The notes under the pieces are model-generated. The model had not been told where the DNA came from. It did no database searches and was given only the letters and a program-made list of their open reading frames with translations. DNA of 64,000 bases from Candidatus Poribacteria bacterium (GTDB taxonomy: Bacteria; Poribacteria; WGA-4E; WGA-3G): the NCBI GenBank assembly GCA_012267415.1, contig JAAXGN010000049.1, positions 25,994 through 89,993 of the forward strand, given 5' to 3'. The translations under genes were made by a program, and so were the position numbers. Each line of letters begins with the position of its first letter. Within the stretch, counting starts at the first letter, position 1. Shown here piece after piece: positions 36,922-46,178 of this stretch.

Positions 36922-37039
36922 AGCACAGTCCAGCCTGTCGGTTTAGGTCTCATGTAGCAAAAGTGTGCATATATTTTTGTATTTCACTATAATGTTATAT
37001 TCACAAAAAAGGCAGGTTTTGTTTCAATTATGACAATTC

Positions 37040-37068
37040 TGCAACCTATGCACCGAAAAAACGCGTCA
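37040..37068 (+). promoter_or_regulatory. ECF-type promoter of the second sigma-WD40 gene
   Basis: TGCAACC (37040-37046) and CGTCAC (37064-37069), 17 bp apart, as at 33838. The distance from CGTC to the start codon is also nearly the same (42 against 44 nt). Confidence 0.6.
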
Positions 37069-37105
37069 CCTATTTGTATGCTTAAATAGACAATGGAGAT
37101 ACCTG

Positions 37106-39664
37106 ATGGAAAAAGATGATGTTGAACTAATTCAGAGTATACTTGCTGGTGATGAGGATGCTTTCGGCGATCTGTTCAGGAAATATCAAAAACGTATTCA
37201 TGCTTTTGTATGGCGAAAAATAGGAGATTTCCATTTCGCTGAAGAAATCACACAGGATGCTTTTCTTCAGGCGCACAATAAACTTACTTCGCTGGAGAAT
37301 CCAAGTCAGTTTATAGGATGGCTCTATGTTATCGCAGACCGACTTTGCACAGCATGGTTACGTAAAAAGAAAATGTCGATACAATCGCTGGAAACCATAA
37401 GTGAAGAGGCACTCGAAAAAACCGCTTATGCCAATTATATTGCAGAACAACGTGAAGCAGCATCTGCTGAGTCTCGTCGTGAAATAGTAGATAGTCTACT
37501 GGAAATGCTACCGGAGAGTGAACGGACTGTGATAATCCTCCACTACCTTGGAGAAATGAGCTGTGAAGCGATTGGAAAGTTCCTAAGTGTGTCTCCGAAC
37601 ACTGTCAAAAGTCGACTTCAACGTGGGCGGAATCGTTTACGGATTACTGTTGACATCGAAACGTTACCTGATTACCTATACCAAGTTAGAAGCAGTATTA
37701 TCGCATCTGAAAACAAAAACCTTAGTTTACCACAAGGAAACAAGACAATGGAAAACAACTTAAAACAGGAACCTACACAATGGAACTTACCTGAAGATGT
37801 TAAAGCCCGTCTCGGTAAAGGGAGAATACGTGAAATACAGTATTCTCCGGACGGAACAATTCTGGCAGTGGCAAGTAGTATCGGTATTTGGCTCTACGAT
37901 ATGGAAACTTATAAAGAAATCTCTCTATTTACTGAACATCAGAGTGAAGTTTCCAGCGTTGCATTCAGTCCAGATGGACATACCATAGTCAGTGGAAGTA
38001 TGAATGGTACAATTCTATTATGGAATAGAAGAACAAGTTCCTATAAAAAAGTTATTGAGGCGACAGATAAGACCTTGAGTTCTTTTACTATCAGATCACC
38101 GAGTTTGGCATTCAGTCCAGATGGAAAAACACTTGCGTGCGGATATCAAAATATTATCAATATTTGTGATGCAATCACTGGTGAACTTAAGAATACAATT
38201 ACAAAAGAGTCCTCTGGAGTCATCAAAAGCTTGATATTCAGTCTTGATGGTGAAGATATTTATTGTGGCAGTTTGACAGGAGAAATCTCACTTTGGCGTG
38301 CTTTAACAGGAAAACACATCAAGACATTTCCAGAGCCAAGTAATTGTGAGCATAGAATCGCCTGTAATCTTGTTGAGAATGCATTTGCTGTCAGCAATGC
38401 TCTAACGGAACGAGACTATAATATCTACATTAACGATTTAAACACAGGTCAATTGAAGTTTAAACTCACCGGACATTTAGGGGCTGTTAATTGCTTAGCG
38501 TTTAATCCTACTGGTAATACACTTGCGAGTTCTTCATACGGAGAGAATGAAATTCGTCTTTGGGACGCAAACACTGGTGAAGGTAAACTAACACTCACAG
38601 AACACAAGTCAGAATTTTTTAGTTTAACATTCAGTCCAGATGAAAAAACCCTTGCAAGTGGAAGAGGTGATGGTGTCATCCGCTTCTGGGATGCACACAC
38701 TGGCAACCCAAAATATAATACATTCAATGGACATAACGGAGCTACGGAATCTTTTGCTTTCACTTCTAATGGACAGACTGTTACAATTGCTTATGCCTAT
38801 GGTACTATCCGTGTATGGGATATCAACACAGGACAACTTATCAAAACGGACAATGAATTTAGGGATCCAATGTTGAACGGTGAAATACAGAATCTTATGT
38901 GCATTCCTGATGGTAAAATTCTTGCATGGGGAGATGGTGGGGAATCGGGGGAGTATTGTATGCAGTTATGGGATGCGAACACAGGTGAACACAAAATGTT
39001 ACCTACGAAATATGAATGGCATAACCATAGCTTGAAACTCAGTCCCGTCGGAAATACACTTGCAATCGCGTTAGATGACAAACTGCTCAGATTATGCGAT
39101 ATGTTCACAGGTGAAGAGAAGTTTGTCTTATCCAGTCATCAAAAAGATATTTTTGCTATAGCATTTAGTCCGGATAGTAAATTTGTTGCTACCACAAGTA
39201 TTGAAGATAATACTATTCCTGTATGGGATACAGAAACTGGTGAGATAATGAATATACTTGATTTAGATAGTGCATTGCGAAATGATGTTGCAGATTGGCG
39301 AATAGATAGTGGTTGGTGCGGACTTGAATTCAGTCCGGATGGTAAAACCCTCGCAATCGGGGGTGGCGAAATTATCCTTTTGTGGGACATTGATAGTGAG
39401 CAAACCAAGATGAGCATCACCCAACCTACACATCGTGTGTTTGATTTAACGTTCAGTCCGGATGGTAAAACCCTCGCGAGCGGGGGTTTTGAGAGTAACA
39501 TCAACTTATGGGATCCACATACTGGAGAGCACAAGAGAACATTGACAGGTCACACAGCTTGGGTGAGAAGCATCGCGTTCAGCCCAGATGGGAAAACTCT
39601 CGGCAGTAGAAGTGACGATGGCACTGTCCTCATTTGGGAGGTAAATCCTTATGTACACGAGTAG
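37106..39664 (+). CDS. ECF sigma factor-WD40 fusion protein without a transmembrane helix
   Basis: 852 aa. The ECF sigma domain (1-180) parallels the first paralogue (AEEITQDAFLQAHNKL; LPESERTVIILHYLGEMSCEAIGKFLSVSPNTVKSRLQRGRNRL). The membrane helix and its flanks are missing: residue 190 passes through a short linker to the WD40 part (MENNLKQEPTQWNLPED at 215). That methionine (ATG 37748) has AAGGAA 9 nt upstream, as in the paralogue. The WD40 array is more diverged (many repeats lack the terminal W). The last 14 bases overlap the start of the third paralogue, in another frame. Confidence 0.88.
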   Translation: MEKDDVELIQSILAGDEDAFGDLFRKYQKRIHAFVWRKIGDFHFAEEITQDAFLQAHNKLTSLENPSQFIGWLYVIADRLCTAWLRKKKMSIQSLETISEEALEKTAYANYIAEQREAASAESRREIVDSLLEMLPESERTVIILHYLGEMSCEAIGKFLSVSPNTVKSRLQRGRNRLRITVDIETLPDYLYQVRSSIIASENKNLSLPQGNKTMENNLKQEPTQWNLPEDVKARLGKGRIREIQYSPDGTILAVASSIGIWLYDMETYKEISLFTEHQSEVSSVAFSPDGHTIVSGSMNGTILLWNRRTSSYKKVIEATDKTLSSFTIRSPSLAFSPDGKTLACGYQNIINICDAITGELKNTITKESSGVIKSLIFSLDGEDIYCGSLTGEISLWRALTGKHIKTFPEPSNCEHRIACNLVENAFAVSNALTERDYNIYINDLNTGQLKFKLTGHLGAVNCLAFNPTGNTLASSSYGENEIRLWDANTGEGKLTLTEHKSEFFSLTFSPDEKTLASGRGDGVIRFWDAHTGNPKYNTFNGHNGATESFAFTSNGQTVTIAYAYGTIRVWDINTGQLIKTDNEFRDPMLNGEIQNLMCIPDGKILAWGDGGESGEYCMQLWDANTGEHKMLPTKYEWHNHSLKLSPVGNTLAIALDDKLLRLCDMFTGEEKFVLSSHQKDIFAIAFSPDSKFVATTSIEDNTIPVWDTETGEIMNILDLDSALRNDVADWRIDSGWCGLEFSPDGKTLAIGGGEIILLWDIDSEQTKMSITQPTHRVFDLTFSPDGKTLASGGFESNINLWDPHTGEHKRTLTGHTAWVRSIAFSPDGKTLGSRSDDGTVLIWEVNPYVHE

Positions 39665-40574
39665 ACCCTTGCTACCGTTCGCCGCTTTAGGTGCATCTGC
39701 TATTTTGGTTATCTTGTTGATGGGTGCAAGCAAGCAATTCACTACAAATTTTCAGCGACCGTATAGCGTTGATGCGCGATCAAAACCTACAATTGAAATC
39801 TTTAATGCACCAGTAGTTCTGAATATTCAATCAAAACCTGAATTGCAAAACCGGATTGGTGGCAATAAAAGAAGCATAGACAGTAATGACGTTCAAACAG
39901 AAGGAACAGAAGAAGTGGAAAACAACTTAGCACATGATACTATGCAATGGAATTTACCTAAAGATGCCAAAGCGCGGCTCGGTAAAGGATATATAGGCGA
40001 TATACAATATTCTCCTGATGGTAAGTTTCTTGCTGTTGCAGGTGGGATCGGAATTTGGCTCTATGATACAACAACACATCAAGAGGGAAATCTGCTCACA
40101 GATCATATCAATGAGGTCGAATCTATCGCATTCAGTCGTGATGGGTATATGATGGCAGGCGGAAGTGTGAATGGTCCCATTACGCTGTGGGATAGGCGCA
40201 CGGGTGCACTAACAACGCTCACCGGACATACAGATATAGTTTGGAGTGTGGTATTCAGTCTGGATGGGAAAACAGTTGCGAGTGATAGTCGGGACGGTAC
40301 AACTCGATTATGGGATGTTATCACAGGTGACCTCAAGCTGACACTCACAAAAGACACGAAAAGTGCCAGTAAGTTATCATTTACGCCAGATGTCGGGACA
40401 ATTGTGAGTGTGAGTTGGGAAGAAAAAATCAGTCTGTGGGATTCAATCACGGGTCAAGAAAAAAAACATTCGCTATGCATCCGGATTGTTCCGTCACAGG
40501 CGCAGCGTTCAGCTCGGATGGTAAAACGGTCGCTATTGGCAGTGACAATGGCACCATCTACCTCCACGACTTAG
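39651..40574 (+). pseudogene. TM-WD40 paralogue lacking the sigma domain, N-terminal part
   Basis: Starts MYTSRPLLPFAALGASA and continues with the same membrane helix, linker and propeller start as the first paralogue, but has no sigma domain upstream. The helix-coding DNA (39668-39750) is almost identical to 34557-34640. The internal WD40 start is GTG here (39915), again 9 nt after AAGGAA. At the A8 run 40459-40466 the WD40 sequence continues in the -1 frame, while this frame leaves the repeat pattern (HSLCIRIVPSQ) and ends at 40574. Either a one-base deletion or -1 slippage on the A tract would explain it. Confidence 0.75.
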
Positions 40575-40840
40575 ACACAGGTGACCTCAAGCTGACACTC
40601 ACCGGACATAAGGAGCATATTGACCAGTTAGCGTTCAGTCACGATGGCAAAACAGTCGCAACTGCCTCGTTTGAAGATAAAACAATCCGTCTTTGGGATG
40701 CACACACTAGCGAACACAAACGAACATTCACTGCATATACGCGGTATGTTCGAGGCTTAGCATTTAGTCCTGATGGGAAAACCCTTGCGAGTGGCAGGGA
40801 CGACGGTACTATCCGTTTCTGGGATACCCCGCACAGGTAA
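40459..40840 (+). pseudogene. TM-WD40 paralogue, middle part in the -1 frame
   Basis: Continues the propeller from KKTFAMHPDCSVTGAAFSSDG through three repeats (LAFSHDGKTVATASFEDKTIRLWD; LAFSPDGKTLASGRDDGTIRFWD) and stops at 40840 after WDTPHR. The expected phrase after WD is a TG turn, which appears in the next frame. A CCCC run at 40827-40830 has one base too many. The open frame itself begins at 40415, before the shift point. Confidence 0.7.
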
Positions 40841-41720
40841 CGAAAAACATACATTTACTGGGCATTTTGAACATGTCTCGAGTGTTGCTTTCAACCGGAA
40901 TGGAGACATTATCGCAAGTGGGTACGAAGGTACTGTTCGCTTGTGGAATGCAGACACAGGACAACATATCAAAACGTTCAATAGGTCAAAAAATGGGTTT
41001 AAGGATCCCGCGGACAGTCTGGTGTTCAGTCCTGATGGAAATGTACTCGCTTGTGGACACGATGGAATCAAACTTTGGGATGTAAACACTGGTGAACACA
41101 AGAAAACACTTGCTGAACATACGGATACTGTTGAATCTGTAGCATTCAGTCCGGATGGGAAGATCCTTGCGAGTGGCAGTACCGACACGACTATCCGTCT
41201 CTGGGATACACATACTGACGAAAATATAAGAGTACTCAAAGGACATACAAAAGGGGTTAGTAGTGTGTCCTTCAGTCCGGATGGGAAGATCCTCGCGAGT
41301 GGAAGTGACGACGGGACCATCCGTCTTTGGGACGTTGTTACTAGCAAAACTAAAATGACACTTATCGGACATAAAGGATGGGTCGAGAGTATCTCGTTTA
41401 GTCCAGATGGAAAAACCCTTGCAAGCGGAGGCGATGACGAGATAATTCATCTATGGGATATAGACACAGGTAAAACCAAACTTACACTTGTTGGACATAC
41501 AGACTGGGTATACAGTTTAGCGTTCAATCCGGATGGGAAAACTCTCGCAAGTGGATGTATTGACTCCACGATCCATTTATGGGATATACAGACAGGTGAA
41601 CACAAGAAAACGTTGACTGGCCATACATCTCGGGTCAAAAGTTTAGCGTTTAGTCCGGATGGGAAAACCCTCGTGAGCGGAGGTGATGATGGGTCTGTGC
41701 TTCTCTGGGAGATAGAATAG
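40773..41720 (+). pseudogene. TM-WD40 paralogue, C-terminal part
   Basis: The original frame resumes after the CCCC run (RTGNEKHTFTGHFEHVSSVAF) and carries seven well-preserved WD40 repeats to the final VLLWEIE, the same ending as the first paralogue. Repeats here are close to identical at DNA level to those at 36170-36640, which suggests recent duplication or gene conversion. If both homopolymer indels are sequencing errors, 39651-41720 is one intact gene of about 690 aa. Confidence 0.7.
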
Positions 41721-41764
41721 AAGTATAACTATGGTGAATTATTGAAATAATTATGCACCTCACA

Positions 41765-41844
41765 TGTAGGAGCGATCTCCGAATCGCGACCAAACCCTTT
41801 GATAGTCGGGAATCGGCCAGAAATATGTTAACTGGCCTCCTACA
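41765..41844. repeat. GTAG hairpin pair (GTAGGAG family)
   Basis: TGTAGGAGCGATCTCCGAATCGC at 41765-41787 and an inverted partner ending GGCCTCCTACA at 41844, with TCGGGAATCGG between. Related to the pair at 52111-52174. Lies between the convergent WD40 and HhH-like genes. Confidence 0.65.
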
Positions 41845-41905
41845 ACAATAAAGATGTCTGTCCGTAATTGGTGTTCTACGTTTCAGTTAAAACCATGTTT
41901 CCCCA

Positions 41906-42505
41906 TTAGTGAGTTCCATTTATAATATCGCTCACCTTCACACCAAGGCATGCCAAGTCGTCCTCATAATAATTCAGAACAGATAACACATAACCAAATC
42001 GGTACAAAGCGCGATCTAAGGTTCTCATATCAATTCTGTTGTCTTTTGAAACTTTACGACAAAATTCTACATAAGACTCCCAAACGCTTTCATCTTGTGG
42101 TACTCCTACAGCCCGTAAAGCATGTTGGTCATATATTGGGTAATCGTCCTTGTGGAATAGGTGCAAAATTGCAGAACCGATAGATACCCTAACACCTTTT
42201 ATTCTGCACAAATGAGCGATGCTATCAGAGACATCTTTGGACTTAAATGCAGTCTGTGTCATTTCTACAATTAAGTCTTCCTTGTTTTTTCTGATATTAC
42301 CAAGTTGACGGGGTAATTTCCAACGCACAAGCTGTTCCAATTCAGATTTTGTGAGATGTCCTTGTTTGTAGATACTTTCTTTGAGTTTTATCAACTCTTT
42401 TTCACGAGTGAGATTAGCACCACCAGATGCCATATACCGTTTCGCCCAACAACGTATTTTTTCTTTACGTTGATTGGTTTTAGGAGTGTCAAATAGCAAG
42501 TCCAT
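41906..42505 (-). CDS. HhH-GPD-like fold protein
   Basis: 199 aa. The central stretch IKGVRVSIGSAILHLFHKDDYPIYDQHALRAVG resembles the helix-hairpin-helix and following helix of the DNA-glycosylase (HhH-GPD) superfamily, but I see no catalytic lysine and no iron-sulfur cysteines. The N-terminal basic segment (KTNQRKEKIRCWAKRY) could bind nucleic acid. It may be a structural relative rather than a glycosylase. Alone on the minus strand, 103 nt from the sulfotransferase upstream. Confidence 0.6.
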   Translation of the reverse strand: MDLLFDTPKTNQRKEKIRCWAKRYMASGGANLTREKELIKLKESIYKQGHLTKSELEQLVRWKLPRQLGNIRKNKEDLIVEMTQTAFKSKDVSDSIAHLCRIKGVRVSIGSAILHLFHKDDYPIYDQHALRAVGVPQDESVWESYVEFCRKVSKDNRIDMRTLDRALYRFGYVLSVLNYYEDDLACLGVKVSDIINGTH

Positions 42506-42608
42506 TAGTATTGCTCTCCTTTGTTAATGTTGGATCAACACTTCATGCACGTGGCAGAATACGCACGTGGTAATCTACGGACAGCAATTTGGATTAAATC
42601 GTTATTCA

Positions 42609-43259
42609 TTAGCGAAAGGGATCCACGATCTGATTGTATAAATCTTGATCCCATTCCGTATCTTGACGTGTTACCCAAACTTTAGGTTCACTCGGTGTGT
42701 CGTAGATCTCAAGAAATTCAAGGACTTTCTTAAGAATATCTTTTTGCTGTGTTTCTGTTTCTAAGTCTTTATACCAAACTGTTAAGGGAATAATCTTGTT
42801 TTCTTCAAAATAATATCCCCACGACATATCCTGGGCAGTCAATTCAAGTGTGCTGTGTGCGATCTCATCACGCGTAATTTTGATCTGATTGAGGTCGTCA
42901 TTTTTCCGATTTTTGTCTGTCTCATAAAAGCAATTGCGTTTGTGAGCTTTCAAAAGGGAGATGGCTTGTTTTATTTTGTTTTCCCTGCGGAGCCAGATGC
43001 ATTTCACGTTTTTAAAATCTATAAACTTTTCAAGGATATGCTTTTCTGTGGACATGACTTGTATACCACAAACTCCATTCGGTGAAGTGGAAACGGATAT
43101 GTATTTTTGATACGTTGCTGGGTCGGTTATATCCAAGCCTTTTAGGGATTCGTGTCCTTCGTGGTATTCTCTCGGATATCCTGCTATATCGGATGAAACC
43201 AACAAATCACATAAAACGGTACTGCGTGTGCGGGGTGTTGCACAGATGATGTAGTTCAT
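42609..43259 (-). CDS. Stf0-type sulfotransferase
   Basis: 216 aa. The PAPS 5'-phosphosulfate loop is TPRTRSTVLCDLL (residues about 8-20) and the 3'-phosphate region is IWLRRENKIKQAISL, both diagnostic for the Stf0 family that sulfates trehalose in mycobacteria. The C-terminus VWYKDLETETQQKDILKKVLEFL is also typical. It would transfer sulfate to a carbohydrate or lipid acceptor, not identifiable here. The gene lies 54 nt downstream of proS on the same strand. Confidence 0.85.
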   Translation of the reverse strand: MNYIICATPRTRSTVLCDLLVSSDIAGYPREYHEGHESLKGLDITDPATYQKYISVSTSPNGVCGIQVMSTEKHILEKFIDFKNVKCIWLRRENKIKQAISLLKAHKRNCFYETDKNRKNDDLNQIKITRDEIAHSTLELTAQDMSWGYYFEENKIIPLTVWYKDLETETQQKDILKKVLEFLEIYDTPSEPKVWVTRQDTEWDQDLYNQIVDPFR

Positions 43260-43312
43260 TTATTATTTCTAAAAAGATTCGTTTATGATTTTTTGTTAGC
43301 AACTGGGTTATG

Positions 43313-44749
43313 TTAGTACGCCCGAGCGAAAATCGTGATCTCATCCGCATCTGCGCCGCAGACTATACACACTCCATCACCATCAGGTTGCTCAATCGGG
43401 ATACATCGGATAGTCGCTTGGGTCTCTTCTTTGACTTTGTCTTCACATTCAGCATTGCCACACCACCATGCGCGTGCAAACCCGTTTTCAATAGTTCCCT
43501 TGAATTCATCATAGTCTTTAGGTTCAAAAGTGTTTGCATCACGAAATTCGGTTGCGCGTTTTAACATGTCTGACTGAATCGTCTCAAGTATTTGTGTTGC
43601 GGTTTCTGCAACATCGGCTATCGGGATGAACGATTTGCCCTCTTTTCCGGGTATATCTCGTCTGGCAAATACCACCTGTTTGTTTTCAATGTCGCGTGGA
43701 CCGATCTCAAGACGCAAAGGCACACCTTTGAGTTCCCATCCGTTGAACCGCCACCCGGGTGAATATTCGTATCGGTCATCAACATGGTAGCGTATATCCC
43801 CCAAGGTTCCACAGATAAGATCAACGGTTTCTGTAACGACCTGTTTCGCATCCTCGTTGTTTTTGGGTATAATCGGTACAATGACAAGCTGCGTGGGAGC
43901 AAGCCGTGGGGGTAGGACTAAACCTTGATCGTCTCCGTGTGCCATGATAATCGCACCAATCATGCGTGTGCTAACACCCCAACTGGTTGTCCAGCAGTGT
44001 TGTTGTTTTTGGTTTGCGTCAAGATACTGTATATCAAAAGCTTTAGCGAAGTTCTGTCCAAGGTCGTGTGAAGTGCCAGCTTGAAGCGCGCGTTTATCAC
44101 CCATCATCGCCTCAATCGTATAGGAGGTTAAGGCACCGGGGAACTTTTCACTATCACTTTTGCGACCAGGAATGACTGGTATCGCTGCTTCGTTGACTGC
44201 AAAATCCGTATAGATGTCAAGTATACGGAGCGTTTCCTCCTCAGATTCTTCATGCGTCGCGTGTGCAGTATGCCCCTCTTGCCAGAAAAACTCCGTCGTC
44301 CGGAGGAAAAGACGGGGACGTAACTCCCATCGCACCACGTTTCCCCACTGATTGATAAGCACGGGTAAGTCTCGGTAAGATTGTATCCACTGACTATACA
44401 TATAACCGATGATGGTTTCGGATGTTGGACGGACAACAAGCGGTTCTTCCAGTTCTTTCCCACCGCCATGTGTTACGACTGCAAGTTCAGGTTTAAAACC
44501 TTCTACGTGCTCCGCTTCTTTCTCAATGAAACTCATCGGAATGAAAAGCGGAAATGCAGCGTTCTGGTGTCCTGTTGCTTTGAAACGGATATCCATCTGT
44601 TCCTTGACGTTTTCCCAAAGCGCGTAACCGTAAGGACGCACAACCATGCACCCACGCACGGGCGCATAGTCTGCCATCTCTGCCTGTCGGATGACTTGCG
44701 TATACCATTTTGAGTAGTCTTCACTACGAGGTGTAATTTTGTCAAACAT
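43313..44749 (-). CDS. proS: Prolyl-tRNA synthetase (archaeal/eukaryotic type)
   Basis: 478 aa, the length of ProS type 3, without the bacterial editing insertion. Class II motif 2 is seen around NVVRWELRPRLFLRTTEFFWQEGHTAH. The proline-site region is PTSETIIGYMYSQWI, and the C-terminal anticodon domain ends in the family's zinc-binding-like cysteines (CGNAECEDKVK, CIPIEQ, CIVCGADA) and a final Tyr. It charges tRNA-Pro; one such tRNA is encoded at 55484. No T-box is visible in the short upstream region, which holds a MITE. Confidence 0.95.
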   Translation of the reverse strand: MFDKITPRSEDYSKWYTQVIRQAEMADYAPVRGCMVVRPYGYALWENVKEQMDIRFKATGHQNAAFPLFIPMSFIEKEAEHVEGFKPELAVVTHGGGKELEEPLVVRPTSETIIGYMYSQWIQSYRDLPVLINQWGNVVRWELRPRLFLRTTEFFWQEGHTAHATHEESEEETLRILDIYTDFAVNEAAIPVIPGRKSDSEKFPGALTSYTIEAMMGDKRALQAGTSHDLGQNFAKAFDIQYLDANQKQQHCWTTSWGVSTRMIGAIIMAHGDDQGLVLPPRLAPTQLVIVPIIPKNNEDAKQVVTETVDLICGTLGDIRYHVDDRYEYSPGWRFNGWELKGVPLRLEIGPRDIENKQVVFARRDIPGKEGKSFIPIADVAETATQILETIQSDMLKRATEFRDANTFEPKDYDEFKGTIENGFARAWWCGNAECEDKVKEETQATIRCIPIEQPDGDGVCIVCGADADEITIFARAY

Positions 44750-44778
44750 AATTTTGTTCTCAGTTTTCAGTTTATTAT

Positions 44779-44893
44779 TAACCCAAACTGCTACCTATCA
44801 ACTTTTAGGAAGTTTTCGTAGCGCAAACTGTTAGTTTGCGGACTAATATGCACAATCTAACAGATTGTGCTACATAAGTAGCAACTTAGGTTT
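44779..44893. repeat. MITE copy B, without inner element
   Basis: Ends TAACCCAAACTGCTACCTAT and the partner ATAAGTAGCAACTTAGG. Inside are two complete GTAG hairpins in opposite orientation: GTAGCGCAAACTG/TTAGTTTGCG (about 44818-44840) and CACAATCTAACAGATTGTGCTAC (44851-44873). This copy shows the empty-loop form that is split by the inner element in copies A and C. Confidence 0.8.
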
Positions 44894-44924
44894 AATAACC
44901 AGATTTCATTAAGTATTATTTCGA

Positions 44925-46118
44925 TTAGGATTTGTCGGTTAGTGCAGTAATTCCCGGCAAAGACTTTCCTTCTAAGAACTCCAATGATGCGCCGCCACCA
45001 GTGGAAACGTGTGTAATGCGATCAGCGACACCAGCCTGTTGTATCGCTGCGACGCAATCCCCACCACCGATAATGCTAACAGAATTGGAGGTGGCGATTT
45101 GCTGAGCAACGGTTATTGTACCGTTAGCAAATTTTTCAAACTCATAGACACCTAAAGGACCGTTCCATACGACCGTTTTCGCATCGGTAATTCGTTCACC
45201 AAATACTGCGACAGTTTTAGGACCGATATCCAATCCTTGCCATTCATCAGGGATACTTACTTCGTCTACAACTTTAGATTCGGTTTCGGGTTCAAATGTT
45301 TTTCCAACGACGTGGTCTGCTGGTAAAACAACAGTATCTGAAAATCCACGCTTTTTGATTAACGCTGCTGCTACGTCAAGTTTCTCTGTTTCAACAAGCG
45401 AATTGCCAATTGAAACACCCATTGCAGCGAGGAACGTATAAGCCATACCGCCACCGATCAATAGACTATCAACTTTATCCAATAGGTTCTCAATCAGTGT
45501 GATTTTGTCAGATATTTTTGCTCCACCCAGGATTGCAACATAAGGTCGTTGGGGGTTCTCAAGACTCATACTGAGATAATGCATCTCGCGTGCCATAAGT
45601 TTGCCAGCAACACACGGTGTCAGGAAGTGTGTGACGCCTTCTGTTGAGCCATGTGCACGATGTGCCGTACCGAAAGCATCGTTAACAAACACATCTGCAA
45701 GTGATGAGAGTTTTTCAGCAAACGCTGGGTCGTTATCCGTTTCTTCTGCATAAAATCGCACATTTTCAAGAAGCAGCATCTCACCGTTTTCTAATGATTC
45801 AACAGCATTTTCTGCAATTTCACCGATGCAGTCGTTAACATGCGTAACACGTTTTCCAAGTTTTCGACTCAATGCAACAGCAATTGGTTCAGTAGAAAAC
45901 GTCTCGCGGTCAGTAGCGGAGCCTACTATGGGTCTACCTAAGTGTGTCATCAGGATGACTTTCGCATTACGATGAATTAGGTCTAAAAGTGTCGGCAAAG
46001 CAGCAGTAATACGGGTTTCATCAGTGATTTTACCGTCTTGGATTGGGACGTTAAAATCCACACGGACGAGAACCCGTTTTCCTGTTACATCAATATCTGC
46101 TAATTCAAGTTTTGCCAT
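44925..46118 (-). CDS. pgk: Phosphoglycerate kinase
   Basis: 397 aa, standard length. Marks are VRVDFNVPIQDGKITDETRI, LMTHLGRP, LLENVRFY, NDAFGTAHRAHGST, AILGGAKISDKI, the hinge GPLGVYEFEKF and the C-terminal SIIGGGDCVAAIQ and THVSTGGGASLEFLEG. Makes ATP from 1,3-bisphosphoglycerate in glycolysis. No gap or tpi gene is next to it, so the usual glycolytic cluster is broken up here. Confidence 0.97.
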   Translation of the reverse strand: MAKLELADIDVTGKRVLVRVDFNVPIQDGKITDETRITAALPTLLDLIHRNAKVILMTHLGRPIVGSATDRETFSTEPIAVALSRKLGKRVTHVNDCIGEIAENAVESLENGEMLLLENVRFYAEETDNDPAFAEKLSSLADVFVNDAFGTAHRAHGSTEGVTHFLTPCVAGKLMAREMHYLSMSLENPQRPYVAILGGAKISDKITLIENLLDKVDSLLIGGGMAYTFLAAMGVSIGNSLVETEKLDVAAALIKKRGFSDTVVLPADHVVGKTFEPETESKVVDEVSIPDEWQGLDIGPKTVAVFGERITDAKTVVWNGPLGVYEFEKFANGTITVAQQIATSNSVSIIGGGDCVAAIQQAGVADRITHVSTGGGASLEFLEGKSLPGITALTDKS

Positions 46119-46178
46119 TTTTCTGTTTCTACGTGATATAATAACGCTAATGACTCGGTTAGCGGTTTTTCAGATCCC

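Noticed and set aside
44750..44924. Possible T-box or other leader upstream of proS
   Set aside because: The hairpins there are explained by MITE copy B; no T-box sequence is seen.
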